The notes below the pieces were generated by a model, which saw nothing but the letters and a program-made list of their open reading frames with translations, did not search any database and had not been told where the DNA came from. A stretch of 64,000 bases of DNA. It comes from Streptomyces sp. NBC_00094. GTDB lineage: Bacteria > Actinomycetota > Actinomycetes > Streptomycetales > Streptomycetaceae. The stretch spans positions 4,779,501 to 4,843,500 of the forward strand of contig NZ_JAPEMB010000001.1 of NCBI RefSeq assembly GCF_026343125.1, given 5' to 3'. The translations under genes and the position numbers were made by a program. Shown in pieces: positions 1 to 8,479 of the stretch; within the stretch, counting starts at the first letter, position 1; each line of letters starts with the position of its first letter.

Positions 1-1708
1 GCTTGCCCGCGACCCGGAGGCGGCGGACGGCGGCCGTGATCGGCCCGTAGGTGGAGCCCCAGCCGAGGACCAGGGTGCTCGCGCCGTCCGGGTCGTCGAC
101 CTCGATGTCCGGGACGTCGATGCCGTCGATCTTGGCCTGGCGGGTGCGGACCATGAACTCGTGGTTGGCGGGGTCGTACGAGATGTTGCCGGTGCCGTCC
201 TGCTTCTCGATGCCGCCGATGCGGTGTTCGAGGCCGGGGGTGCCGGGCACGGCCCAGGGGCGGGCCAGGGTCTCGGGGTCGCGCTTGTACGGCCAGAACA
301 CCTCGGTGCCGTCGGCCAGCTCGTGGTTGGGTCCGGTGGCGAACTGCGTCCGCAGGTCGGGGAGTTCCCCGACGTCCGGGACGCGCCAGGGCTCGGAGCC
401 GTTGGCGAGGTAGCCGTCGGAGAGCAGGAAGACGGGGGTGCGGTACGTGAGGGCGATCCGCGCCGCCTCGATCGCCGCGTCGAAGCAGTCGGCGGGCGTC
501 TTCGGGGCCACCACCGGCACCGGGGCCTCGCCGTTGCGGCCGTACATGGCCTGGAGGAGGTCGGCCTGCTCGGTCTTGGTGGGCAGACCGGTGGACGGGC
601 CGCCGCGCTGGATGTCGACGATGAGCAGCGGCAGTTCCAGGGAGACCGCGAGGCCGATCGCCTCCGACTTGAGCGCCACACCGGGGCCGGACGTCGTCGT
701 CACGCCGAGCGAGCCGCCGAAGGCCGCGCCGAGCGCGGCGCCGATGCCGGCGATCTCGTCCTCGGCCTGGAAGGTGCGCACGCCGAAGTTCTTGTGCTTG
801 GACAGCTCGTGGAGGATGTCCGAGGCCGGGGTGATGGGGTACGAGCCCAGGTAGAGCGGCAGGTCCGCCTGGCGGGAGGCGGCGACCAGCCCGTACGAGA
901 GGGCCAGGTTCCCGGAGATGTTCCGGTACGTGCCGGTGGGGAAGGCCCGGGTCGCCGGGGCGACCTCGTAGGAGACGGCGAAGTCCTCGGTGGTCTCGCC
1001 GAAGTTCCAGCCGGCCCGGAAGGCGGCCACGTTGGCCTCGGCGATCTGCGGCTTCTTCGCGAACTTCTGGCGCAGGAAGGTCTCGGTGCCCTCGGTCGGC
1101 CGGTGGTACATCCAGGAGAGCAGCCCGAGCGCGAACATGTTCTTGCTCCGCTCGGCCTCCTTCCGGGGCAGGCCGAAGTCCTTGAGGGCCTCGAGGGTCA
1201 GCGTGGTCAGCGGCACCGGGTGGACCCGGTAGCCGTCCAGCGACCCGTCCTCCAGGGGCGAGACCGCGTAGCCGACCTTGGCCATGGCGCGCTTCGCGAA
1301 CTCGTCGGTGTTGACGATGATCTCGCCACCGCGCGGTACGTCCCCGATGTTGGCCTTGAGCGCGGCCGGGTTCATCGCGACCAGCACGTTCGGGGCGTCG
1401 CCCGGGGTCAGGATGTCGTGGTCGGCGAAGTGCAGCTGGAAGGACGAGACGCCCGGCAGCGTTCCGGCGGGTGCGCGGATCTCGGCCGGGAAGTTCGGCA
1501 GCGTGGAGAGGTCGTTCCCGAAGGACGCCGTCTCCGAGGTGAAGCGGTCACCCGTGAGCTGCATGCCGTCACCGGAGTCGCCCGCGAAGCGGATGATCAC
1601 CCGGTCGAGCCGGCGTACTTCCTTCTCGGTGCCCTGGTGGGCCGCCGGGGCGCTGCGCTGCTCCCCGAGCAGGGCCTCACCGGCCTCGCTACTGACCTGG
1701 CTGGTCAC
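1..1708 (-). CDS. korA: 2-oxoacid:ferredoxin oxidoreductase, alpha subunit (partial, C-terminus beyond window)
   Basis: The reverse strand starts with GTG at 1708, preceded by a GAGGGAGG ribosome site, and stays open to the window edge, giving about 569 residues; full-length homologues are somewhat longer, so only the C-terminus is missing. After a disordered leader of about 30 residues the protein reads RLDRVIIRFAGDSGDGMQ, the start of the gamma-type domain of 2-oxoacid:acceptor oxidoreductases, followed by the pyruvate/ferredoxin oxidoreductase alpha fold. The family oxidatively decarboxylates 2-oxoglutarate (or a related 2-oxoacid) to the acyl-CoA and reduces ferredoxin, acting with a KorB beta subunit that should lie just outside the window. 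Its position beside a complex I cluster lacking the NADH-input genes suggests reduced ferredoxin could feed that complex; this is inference. Substrate choice cannot be read from the alpha subunit alone. Confidence 0.93.
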   Translation of the reverse strand, partial: MTSQVSSEAGEALLGEQRSAPAAHQGTEKEVRRLDRVIIRFAGDSGDGMQLTGDRFTSETASFGNDLSTLPNFPAEIRAPAGTLPGVSSFQLHFADHDILTPGDAPNVLVAMNPAALKANIGDVPRGGEIIVNTDEFAKRAMAKVGYAVSPLEDGSLDGYRVHPVPLTTLTLEALKDFGLPRKEAERSKNMFALGLLSWMYHRPTEGTETFLRQKFAKKPQIAEANVAAFRAGWNFGETTEDFAVSYEVAPATRAFPTGTYRNISGNLALSYGLVAASRQADLPLYLGSYPITPASDILHELSKHKNFGVRTFQAEDEIAGIGAALGAAFGGSLGVTTTSGPGVALKSEAIGLAVSLELPLLIVDIQRGGPSTGLPTKTEQADLLQAMYGRNGEAPVPVVAPKTPADCFDAAIEAARIALTYRTPVFLLSDGYLANGSEPWRVPDVGELPDLRTQFATGPNHELADGTEVFWPYKRDPETLARPWAVPGTPGLEHRIGGIEKQDGTGNISYDPANHEFMVRTRQAKIDGIDVPDIEVDDPDGASTLVLGWGSTYGPITAAVRRLRVAGK

Positions 1709-2058
1709 TGAACTGGACCTCCCTCGTGGCAAGGGGACTCTCCGCCGGAGGCGGGAGAAAGCTCGGGAGACGGCCGGCCGATCACCGGTCGTCCCGTGGC
1801 CCACCCTACGACGGTAAGGGGGGCCCTCCCGGGACTTCTCACATACCGGACCTCTTTTTGAGACGCCCTCTTGCCCTGAATTGTCACGTTCTGTCGCCAC
1901 CCGGATTGTTCCGGAAGGTCGTCTTGCGCCTCATTCTTTGGATCTAGGACTCCCCGGCCGCCGGATGTCCGGAGGCCGGCCCGGTGTCGCCCTCGTGTCG
2001 CTCCGGGTGTGCTCGGGAAGGACTCGCGCCCACTGGATTCTGACAGGGTGTCAGATTT
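1709..2058. other. Intergenic region upstream of korA
   Basis: About 350 bases between the response-regulator stop and the korA start, both on the minus strand. I see no credible gene in it. It must hold the korA promoter. It contains several A/T-richer patches (around 1850-1880 and 1905-1945) that stand out against the high-GC background, but no sigma-factor consensus convincing enough to call. Confidence 0.5.
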
Positions 2059-2718
2059 TCAGGACTTCAGATACGTCAACACCGCCAGGACCCGACGGTG
2101 GTCGCCGTCGCTCGGGGAGAGCCCCAGTTTCAGGAAGATATTGCTGATGTGCTTCTCCACCGCGCCGTCGCTCACCACCAGCTGCCGTGCGATGGCCGAG
2201 TTCGTCCGCCCCTCCGCCATCAGACCGAGGACCTCCCGCTCACGCGGGGTCAGGTTCGCGAGCACGTCCTGCTGACGGCTCCGGCCGAGCAGCTGCTGGA
2301 CGACCTCGGGATCCAGGGCCGTACCGCCCCCGGCGACCCGGACGACCGCGTCGACGAACTCGCGGACCTCCGCGACCCGGTCCTTCAGCAGATAGCCCAC
2401 GCCCCGGCTCGAACCGGCCAGCAGTTCGGTGGCGTACTGCTCCTCCACGTACTGCGACAGGACCAGGACACCGAGACCCGGGTACTCCTTGCGCAGCCGC
2501 ACCGCGGCCCGTACGCCCTCGTCCGTGTGGGTCGGCGGCATCCGTACGTCCGCGACCACCACGTCCGGCAGCGCACCCTCGGCGGCGAGCCCGGCCACCA
2601 GCTCGACCAGGGCCTCGCCGTCGCCGACCCCGGCGACGACGTCGTGCCCCCGGTCGGTCAGCAGTCGGGTCAGACCCTCACGGAGCAACACCGAATCCTC
2701 GGCGATGACCACCCGCAC
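2059..2718 (-). CDS. LuxR-family (NarL-type) response regulator
   Basis: A protein of 219 residues when started at the GTG at 2718, which gives the family-typical beginning MRVVIAEDSVLLREG; an upstream in-frame ATG at 2769 would add 17 residues. The receiver domain spans about residues 1-120, with acidic residues E7/D8, phospho-acceptor D57 in DVVVADVRMPP, and K112. A LuxR-type helix-turn-helix spans about 155-200 (LTPREREVLGLMAEGRTNSA). It is the only regulator next to two sensor kinases encoded just upstream on the same strand, so it is the likely shared partner. The regulated genes are unknown; the neighbouring nuo and kor genes are the obvious candidates. Confidence 0.93.
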   Translation of the reverse strand: MRVVIAEDSVLLREGLTRLLTDRGHDVVAGVGDGEALVELVAGLAAEGALPDVVVADVRMPPTHTDEGVRAAVRLRKEYPGLGVLVLSQYVEEQYATELLAGSSRGVGYLLKDRVAEVREFVDAVVRVAGGGTALDPEVVQQLLGRSRQQDVLANLTPREREVLGLMAEGRTNSAIARQLVVSDGAVEKHISNIFLKLGLSPSDGDHRRVLAVLTYLKS

Positions 2719-2924
2719 CCGGTCCGCAACCTCTCGTACGACCACGTTCCGCAGCCCCCATGTCCTCATGTCCTGAGCTCGAATGCGACGCGCACAGCAT
2801 CGCAGCAAGGAGGACGCGGAAGGAGGGGTACGGGTTCAGAGAGGGGCAAGGCTCGGGTCCGGGCACGGTCGGCGCCCCGGCGGCTTAGGGGACACCCCTG
2901 GGGGGTGGCGGGCTCGCGGGGGCG

Positions 2925-3078
2925 TGGCTGAGTGTGGCCGTGGGGTGGCTGGGTGTGTGGCCGGGCGTGGCCGTGGGGTGGGTGTGTGGCCGGGGTGGCC
3001 GAGGTGGCTGTGGGGCGACCGGGCGTGGCCGTGGGGTGGCCGGGCGTGGCCGTGGGGTGGCCGGGCGTGGCCACGCCC
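2925..3078. repeat. Degenerate 21-bp tandem repeat ending in a 16-bp palindrome
   Basis: The gap between the response regulator and the upstream kinase (2719-3110, about 390 bases) holds no gene. It contains a G-rich tandem array whose 21-bp unit is perfect at 3019-3039 and 3040-3060, partial from 3061, and seen again at 2961-2981 with diverged copies around it. The array runs into the perfect palindrome GGGCGTGGCCACGCCC at 3063-3078, which could form a hairpin 3' of the kinase gene. A simple minisatellite is the plainest reading. Confidence 0.8.
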
Positions 3079-3110
3079 GCCCGCCCGGCCCCGTCCCGCC
3101 CCGTCCAGGG

Positions 3111-4397
3111 CTACGCCCGCCAGGGCAGCTCCGCCGTGATCGTCGTCGGGCCGCCGGCGGGGGAGTCGACCGCCAGTACGCCGTCGACCGCGCCGACCCG
3201 CTCCACGAGCCCCGCCAGGCTGTGGCCCGCCGCCGCCTCCGCGCCGCCCACCCCGTCGTCCCGCACCTGGAGCATCAGCCGGTCGCCCGCCCGCCACACG
3301 TCGACCCAGGCGCGCCGCGCCCGCGCGTGCCGGGAGACGTTCTGGAGCAGCTCCGAGACCGTGAAGTACGCGATGCCCTCGATCGACGCGACCGGCCGGG
3401 CCGGCAGGTCCACGTCCACCGACACCGGGACCGCGCACCGGGAGGCCACCGACGACAGCGCCGCGTCCAGGCCCCGGTCGGTCAGGACGGCCGGGTGGAT
3501 GCCGCGGGCCAGGTCCCGCAGTTCCTGCAGGGCGACCTTCACCTCGCCGTGGGCCTCGTCGACCATCGCCGCCGCCGCCTTCGGGTCCTCCGCCAGCTTC
3601 TCCTTCGCGAGCCCCAGGTCCATGGCGAGCGAGGCGAGCCGGGCCTGCGGACCGTCGTGCAGGTCGCGCTCGATGCGCCGCAGGTCGGCCGCGGCCGTGT
3701 CGACGACCACACCCCGGTCGGACTCCAGCTCCGTCACCCGGGACGCGAGCCGCGACGGACCGAGCAGTCCGGAGACGAGCAGCCGGTCGACGGCGACGAT
3801 CCCCCGCAGCACCCACGGCCCGACCAGCACGAACAGCAGCCCGATCAGGCTGGTCACCGCGATCTCGAAGGAGTTGTCGAGGTACATCTGGTGGGTGGCG
3901 TCCCCGTACAGCTGGATGCCGTCCTGCCCCACCCACGTGGGGAAGACCCACTGCCACAGCGGGTACGTGAAGAGGCTCCAGCCCCAGGCCCAGAGTGCCA
4001 CCGTCACGGAGAAGCCGAAGACCGCCCAGGGCATGTGCAGGACCGCGTACAGCAGGTGGCGCCACGACGCCCCGCTCTTCAGCATGGCCCCCATCCAGGA
4101 GAACGCCCCGCCGGTCTTGCCGCGCACCGGCTCCGGCGCCTTCACGTCGAGGTCGAGCAGCGCCCGCGCCCGCGCCCGCTCGACCGCGCCGAAGCCCCGG
4201 CACATCGCGAGCGCCCCGGCGAGGATCGGCACCCCGAGGAAGGTGATGAGCAGCCCGGCGCCGGTCGCGACGAAGGCGACGGAGAGCGCGAACCAGCAGA
4301 CGCCGAGCGGGAGCCCGATCAGTACGTAGCCGAGGGCGCGCCAGGTGCGGGCCTCGAACGGCGCGCGGATCGCGGCGGGGAGTCGGGGGGAGGCCAT
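3111..4397 (-). CDS. Sensor histidine kinase (HisKA_3 type), copy 1
   Basis: A 428-residue protein from the ATG at 4397; a GTG codon immediately upstream is an alternative, and AAGGA lies 5-8 bases before. The N-terminal 200 residues carry several membrane segments (about 25-60, 118-142 and 178-200), resembling the Streptomyces membrane sensor domain. The dimerisation/phospho-acceptor motif RRIERDLHDGPQARL has its histidine at 247. A HATPase domain follows with an N-box (ELLQNVSRHARAR) and a G-box (VRDDGVGG). It probably autophosphorylates and passes phosphate to the LuxR-type regulator at 2059-2718. The catalytic half is nearly identical to the kinase at 4649-5848, pointing to a tandem duplication; the membrane halves differ more. 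The signal is unknown. Confidence 0.93.
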   Translation of the reverse strand: MASPRLPAAIRAPFEARTWRALGYVLIGLPLGVCWFALSVAFVATGAGLLITFLGVPILAGALAMCRGFGAVERARARALLDLDVKAPEPVRGKTGGAFSWMGAMLKSGASWRHLLYAVLHMPWAVFGFSVTVALWAWGWSLFTYPLWQWVFPTWVGQDGIQLYGDATHQMYLDNSFEIAVTSLIGLLFVLVGPWVLRGIVAVDRLLVSGLLGPSRLASRVTELESDRGVVVDTAAADLRRIERDLHDGPQARLASLAMDLGLAKEKLAEDPKAAAAMVDEAHGEVKVALQELRDLARGIHPAVLTDRGLDAALSSVASRCAVPVSVDVDLPARPVASIEGIAYFTVSELLQNVSRHARARRAWVDVWRAGDRLMLQVRDDGVGGAEAAAGHSLAGLVERVGAVDGVLAVDSPAGGPTTITAELPWRA

Positions 4398-4540
4398 CAC
4401 GGTCGTCCTTCTCTGCTCAGGGGGTGGGGGAGTGACGTGTTCCAGGTTTCCGTCTCGCCGCGCCCCGGACCATGAGGGGAGTGGGCGTCTCCGGCGGGGG
4501 GTTTTCCCTACCTGCGGGCCGGGACGGCCCGGGCGACCGG

Positions 4541-4634
4541 CTCAGGCGACCGACCGACCGACCGGCCGACCGCATCAGGCTCAGGCTCAGGCGAGCGGCC
4601 GACTCAGGATCGGGCTCAGGCGACCGACCGACCG
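4541..4634. repeat. Direct repeats between the two kinase genes
   Basis: The 20-base string CTCAGGCGACCGACCGACCG occurs at 4541-4560 and again at 4615-4634, with further partial copies of GGCTCAGG and CGACCGAC between and after them. The tract covers most of the space (4398-4648) between the start of kinase copy 1 and the stop of kinase copy 2. It runs up to and into the last codons of copy 2. No gene is visible here. Confidence 0.8.
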
Positions 4635-4648
4635 CATCAGGCTCGGGC

Positions 4649-5848
4649 TCAGGCGACTGGCCGGGAGCGCCACGGCAGCTCCGCCGTGACCGTCGTCGGA
4701 CCGCCCTCCGGGGAGTCGACGACGAGGAGCCCGTCCACCGCCCCCAGCCGCTCCGTCAGCCCGGCGAGCCCCGTCCCGCCGTCGAGCCGCGCCCCGCCGG
4801 CCCCGTCGTCGTGCACCTGGAGCATCAGCCGGTCCTCCGACCGCCACACCTCCACGGACGCGGACCGCGCCCGTGCGTGCTTGGAGACGTTCTGGAGCAG
4901 CTCCGAGACCGTGAAGTACGCGATGCCCTCGATCGCCTCGGCCGGCCGCTCCGCCAGGTCCACCGACACCTTCACCGGCACGGTGCAGCGCGCGGAGACC
5001 GAGGAGAGCGCGGCGCTGAGCCCCCGGTCCGTGAGGACGGCCGGGTGGATGCCCCGGGCCAGGTCCCGCAGCTCCTGGAGCGCGAGCTTCACCTCGCCGT
5101 GGGCCTCGTCGACCATCGCCGCCGCGCCCTCCGGGTCCTCCAGGAGCTTCTCCTTCGCCAGGCCGAGCCCCATCGCGAGGGCGACGAGCCGGGCCTGCGC
5201 CCCGTCGTGCAGATCGCGCTCGATGCGCCGCAGGTCGGCCGCGGCCGTGTCGACGACCACGCCCCGGTCCGATTCCAGCTCGGCGATCCGCCGCTCCAGC
5301 TCGTCGGAGGGCGAGAGCAGCCCCCGGACCATGCCCCGGTCGGCGTTGGACAGACCGCGGGCGATGAAGGGGAGGACGGGCCAGAGGACGAGGAGCGAGA
5401 CCAGCGTGACGGTGAACGTCACGATCCCCCAGGGCAGCCGGATCAGCCCGTACAACTGGGTCCGCCAGGCCACCGGGTCCTTCAGCGAGGACCACAGCCA
5501 GGCGAAGAAGCCACCCCGTGCCGGCATCCGGGACGGTTCCACGATCCGTACGCCGAGGAGCCCGCGGGCCCGCGCCCGCTCCGACCAGCCGATCCCGCGC
5601 GCGCCGCCCAGCCCGAGGGCGAGCAGCGGCAGCCCGATCACGGTGACCGAGAGCCCCACGCCGACCAGGACCGTCACGACCGCGTAGACGAAACCGGCCA
5701 CGGCCGTGAAGAGATTGGAGAGGAGGAAGGAGACCTCCTTCCACGTCTCCTTCCCGTAGGCGAACCGCACGGGAGGACGCGGGGCGACGGCGGAACCGGC
5801 GGAACCGGAGTCGACGGCAGGACCGGGGGATTCATGATCGGCGCTCAT
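4649..5848 (-). CDS. Sensor histidine kinase (HisKA_3 type), copy 2
   Basis: A 399-residue protein starting with ATG at 5848. A proline-rich cytosolic leader (1-30) precedes membrane segments at about 41-80 and 138-165. The phospho-acceptor motif RRIERDLHDGAQARL has histidine 214, and an ATP-binding domain follows with ELLQNVSKHARAR and VHDDGAGG. Residues from about 186 onward are close to identical to the kinase at 3111-4397, so the two are recent paralogues likely feeding the one adjacent response regulator, perhaps with different inputs. It is divergent from the nuo operon, and the 140-bp gap between them probably holds both promoters. Confidence 0.93.
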   Translation of the reverse strand: MSADHESPGPAVDSGSAGSAVAPRPPVRFAYGKETWKEVSFLLSNLFTAVAGFVYAVVTVLVGVGLSVTVIGLPLLALGLGGARGIGWSERARARGLLGVRIVEPSRMPARGGFFAWLWSSLKDPVAWRTQLYGLIRLPWGIVTFTVTLVSLLVLWPVLPFIARGLSNADRGMVRGLLSPSDELERRIAELESDRGVVVDTAAADLRRIERDLHDGAQARLVALAMGLGLAKEKLLEDPEGAAAMVDEAHGEVKLALQELRDLARGIHPAVLTDRGLSAALSSVSARCTVPVKVSVDLAERPAEAIEGIAYFTVSELLQNVSKHARARSASVEVWRSEDRLMLQVHDDGAGGARLDGGTGLAGLTERLGAVDGLLVVDSPEGGPTTVTAELPWRSRPVA

Positions 5849-5988
5849 GGTCCCCAGACTGCCGGTCGCGGAGCGCGCGACGCCATGGGGGAGGTCGGTG
5901 AGCGGCGGTGGGGATATCCCTACCCGGGGACTGCTTACGCCCCTTTAACAGGGCCTAGACTCGCGTGCGTACAGAACAGAAGTGACCC

Positions 5989-6417
5989 ATGAGACACCGA
6001 GACCGAGGGGCGGACGTGCGGGAACCGACCGTTGTCGCGGCCGACGCGGCGGACTACTTCCAGGCGTACTCCGTCGTCGGGCTGCTCGCCGTCGTCGGCG
6101 TGCTCTTCGTCGCCGTGGCGTTCGGCGCCGGGCGGCTGTTGCGGCCCGTCGTGCCGACACCCGAGAAACTGCTCACCTACGAGTGCGGCGTCGACCCCGT
6201 GGGGGAGGGCTGGGCACACACCCAGGTCCGCTACTACGTGTACGCCTTCCTCTACGTGATCTTCGCCGTCGACTCGATCTTCCTCTTCCCCTGGGCGACG
6301 GTCTTCGCGGCGCCCGGCTACGGCGCCGCGACCCTGGTCGAGATGTTCGTCTTCCTCGGCTTCCTGGCCGTAGGGCTGCTCTACGCGTACAAGAAGGGCG
6401 TCCTGTCATGGACGTAA
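5989..6417 (+). CDS. nuoA: NADH-quinone oxidoreductase subunit A
   Basis: The first gene of a ten-gene complex I operon. It codes for 142 residues from the ATG at 5989; the GTG at 6016 sits behind GAGGGG at a better distance and gives a 133-residue protein beginning MREPTVV, so it may be the real start. Three membrane helices lie at about 30-50, 85-105 and 110-135, with the conserved loop LLTYECGVDP between the first two and RYYVYAFLYVIFAVDS in the second, as expected of NuoA. It forms part of the membrane arm near the quinone cavity. The stop codon overlaps the start of nuoB. Confidence 0.95.
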   Translation: MRHRDRGADVREPTVVAADAADYFQAYSVVGLLAVVGVLFVAVAFGAGRLLRPVVPTPEKLLTYECGVDPVGEGWAHTQVRYYVYAFLYVIFAVDSIFLFPWATVFAAPGYGAATLVEMFVFLGFLAVGLLYAYKKGVLSWT

Positions 6418-6971
6418 CACCCCTGCCCGCTCCGAAGCTGGGGACGCTCGCCCGTCTCGCCCCCGAGCCGATGAAGGTGGTCCTGAACTGGGGCCGCCGC
6501 TACAGCCTCTGGGTCTTCAACTTCGGCCTCGCCTGCTGCGCGATCGAGTTCATCGCGGCGTCGATGGCCCGGCACGACTTCATCCGGCTCGGCGTGATCC
6601 CCTTCGCGCCCGGCCCCCGCCAGGCCGACCTGATGATCGTCTCGGGCACGGTGACGGACAAGATGGCGCCGGCCGTGAAGCGCCTGTACGAGCAGATGCC
6701 CGAACCGAAGTACGTGATCTCCTTCGGCGCCTGCTCCAACTGCGGCGGGCCCTACTGGGACTCGTACTCCGTCACCAAGGGTGTCGACCAGATCATTCCG
6801 GTCGACGTGTACGTACCGGGTTGCCCGCCGCGCCCCGAGGCGCTCCTCCAGGGCATCCTCAAGCTCCAGGAGAAGATCGCGCGCGAGAGCCTGGCGGAGC
6901 GGTACGCGACGACCGCGTCGGTCGCGGAACTGACGAGCCCGCTGACGCCGCCGCCGGGAGGCAAGGCATGA
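6408..6971 (+). CDS. nuoB: NADH-quinone oxidoreductase subunit B (N2 iron-sulfur subunit)
   Basis: A 187-residue protein starting at the ATG at 6408, inside the last codons of nuoA. It shows the cysteines that bind cluster N2: C43-C44 in LACCAIEF, C109 in GACSNCGG and C139 in VPGCPPRPE. This is the peripheral-arm subunit that passes electrons to quinone, normally packed against NuoD. NuoD is not encoded in this operon, so the partner must come from elsewhere or be replaced. The stop overlaps the nuoC start as ATGA. Confidence 0.97.
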   Translation: MDVTPLPAPKLGTLARLAPEPMKVVLNWGRRYSLWVFNFGLACCAIEFIAASMARHDFIRLGVIPFAPGPRQADLMIVSGTVTDKMAPAVKRLYEQMPEPKYVISFGACSNCGGPYWDSYSVTKGVDQIIPVDVYVPGCPPRPEALLQGILKLQEKIARESLAERYATTASVAELTSPLTPPPGGKA

Positions 6972-8479
6972 GCGCGCAGAACTCCCCCTACGACTCCCTC
7001 CCCGGCGCGGTCACGGAGATCTTCGGCGAGGAGGCGACGGCGGAGCAGGCGTACGACCTGCTGACGGTCGACGTCCCGCCGGCCACCTGGATCACGGCCC
7101 TCACGACGGCCCGTGACGAGCTCGGCTGCACGTACTTCGACTGGCTGAGCGCGGTCGACGAACCGGGCACGGGCTTCCGGATCTGCGCGCACGTGGTCGC
7201 CCTCGCGCCCGGCCACGCCCCTCGCCGCCTCCTCGTCCGTACGACGGTCCCGCACGCGGCCCCCGCCCTCCCGACGGCGATCGGGGTGTACGCGGGCGCC
7301 GGCTGGCACGAGCGCGAGACCCACGAGATGTTCGGCGTGGAGTTCACGGGCCACCCGCACCTGGTGCCGCTGCTGCTCCCCGAGAACTTCGAGGGCCACC
7401 CGCTCCGCAAGGACTTCGTCCTGGCGGCCCGGGTCGCGAAGGCATGGCCGGGAGCGAAGGAGCCGGGCGAGTCCCACGACGGCGGAGGCCCGAAGCGCCG
7501 CCAGATGCTTCCGCCGGGCGTCCCGGACCCCAACGAGTGGGGCCCCCTCAAGGGCCAGCTTCCCCCGGCCCCGGCCCGCCCGGCCCGCGCGGCGGCGGGC
7601 GACCGCCCGGCCCGCCGCCCCCGCCCGACACCGGAGGACACGGCAGCCCAGCCGACCCCGGAGGCGGGCGCTCCGGTGCGCCGCTCCCGCTCGGTGACGG
7701 AGGGCTCCGCGAGCCAGCCGACCCCGGAGGCGGGCGCCCCGGTGCGCCGCTCCCGCTCGGTGACGGAGGGCTCGGCAAGCCAGACGGCCCCCGAGGCAGC
7801 CGCCCCGGCCGCCGCGGCGGAGCCCGGCCCGCCGACCGCCCCTGCGGCCCGCCCGCCGCGCCGCTCCCGCACGACGGCCGACGGCTCGGCGAGCCAGGCG
7901 GCCCCGGAGGAGACCGCGGCGACCCCGGAGCCGGGTACGGAGCCGGGCACCCCGGCCGCGCCCACCGCCCGCCCGCCGCGCCGCTCCCGCACGACGGCCG
8001 ACGGCTCGGCGAGCCAGGCGGCGCCGGAGCAGGACGCGGCGACGGACGGCCCGACGGCCGCCACCCCGCGCACGCGCAGCTCGGACGCCCCCTGGCACCA
8101 CGCCCGCCCCGCCTTCGACGAGAACCCGCCGGAGCCCGCCGCCCCGGCCACCTCGACACCTCCGGCCGAGCCGGCGGCAGCTCCCGCCGAGCCGGCAACC
8201 CCCGCCACCTCCGCGCCTCCGGCCGAGCCGGCAACCCCGGCCACCTCGGCACCTCCGGCTGAACCGGCGGCAGCTCCGGCCGCCCCGGCACCCCCGGCCG
8301 CGGCCGAGTCCCCCGAGGCGGGGGGCGACGACCCCGAGAGCGGGCCGCCCGCAGAGCGGGAAGACGCCACCGGCTCTACCGGCGCCACCGGCTCTACCGG
8401 CGCCACCGAACCGACCCGCGCGACTGAACCCACCGAACCGACCGACCCCACCGACCCCGCCGGAGGCGACCCCGCGTGA
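6968..8479 (+). CDS. nuoC: NADH-quinone oxidoreductase subunit C with long repetitive C-terminal extension
   Basis: It codes for 503 residues. The first 190 or so form the 30-kDa NuoC domain (WHERETHEMFGVEFTGHP; HPLRKDFVLAARV is the family signature). The rest, about 300 residues, is a low-complexity tail rich in Pro, Ala, Ser and Thr, with internal repeats: APVRRSRSVTEGSASQ occurs twice and PPRRSRTTADGSASQAAPE occurs twice, ending in a TGSTGATGST run. Usual NuoC proteins are about 200-240 residues, so the tail more than doubles the length. The reading frame continues cleanly to a stop that overlaps the nuoH start, so it appears to be translated. The tail's function is unknown. In 14-gene operons nuoD, E, F and G would follow here; they are absent. 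Confidence 0.93.
   Translation: MSAQNSPYDSLPGAVTEIFGEEATAEQAYDLLTVDVPPATWITALTTARDELGCTYFDWLSAVDEPGTGFRICAHVVALAPGHAPRRLLVRTTVPHAAPALPTAIGVYAGAGWHERETHEMFGVEFTGHPHLVPLLLPENFEGHPLRKDFVLAARVAKAWPGAKEPGESHDGGGPKRRQMLPPGVPDPNEWGPLKGQLPPAPARPARAAAGDRPARRPRPTPEDTAAQPTPEAGAPVRRSRSVTEGSASQPTPEAGAPVRRSRSVTEGSASQTAPEAAAPAAAAEPGPPTAPAARPPRRSRTTADGSASQAAPEETAATPEPGTEPGTPAAPTARPPRRSRTTADGSASQAAPEQDAATDGPTAATPRTRSSDAPWHHARPAFDENPPEPAAPATSTPPAEPAAAPAEPATPATSAPPAEPATPATSAPPAEPAAAPAAPAPPAAAESPEAGGDDPESGPPAEREDATGSTGATGSTGATEPTRATEPTEPTDPTDPAGGDPA

Noticed and set aside
2925..3078. CRISPR array
   Set aside because: The 21-base units are contiguous with no unique spacers and no cas genes lie nearby; this is a minisatellite.
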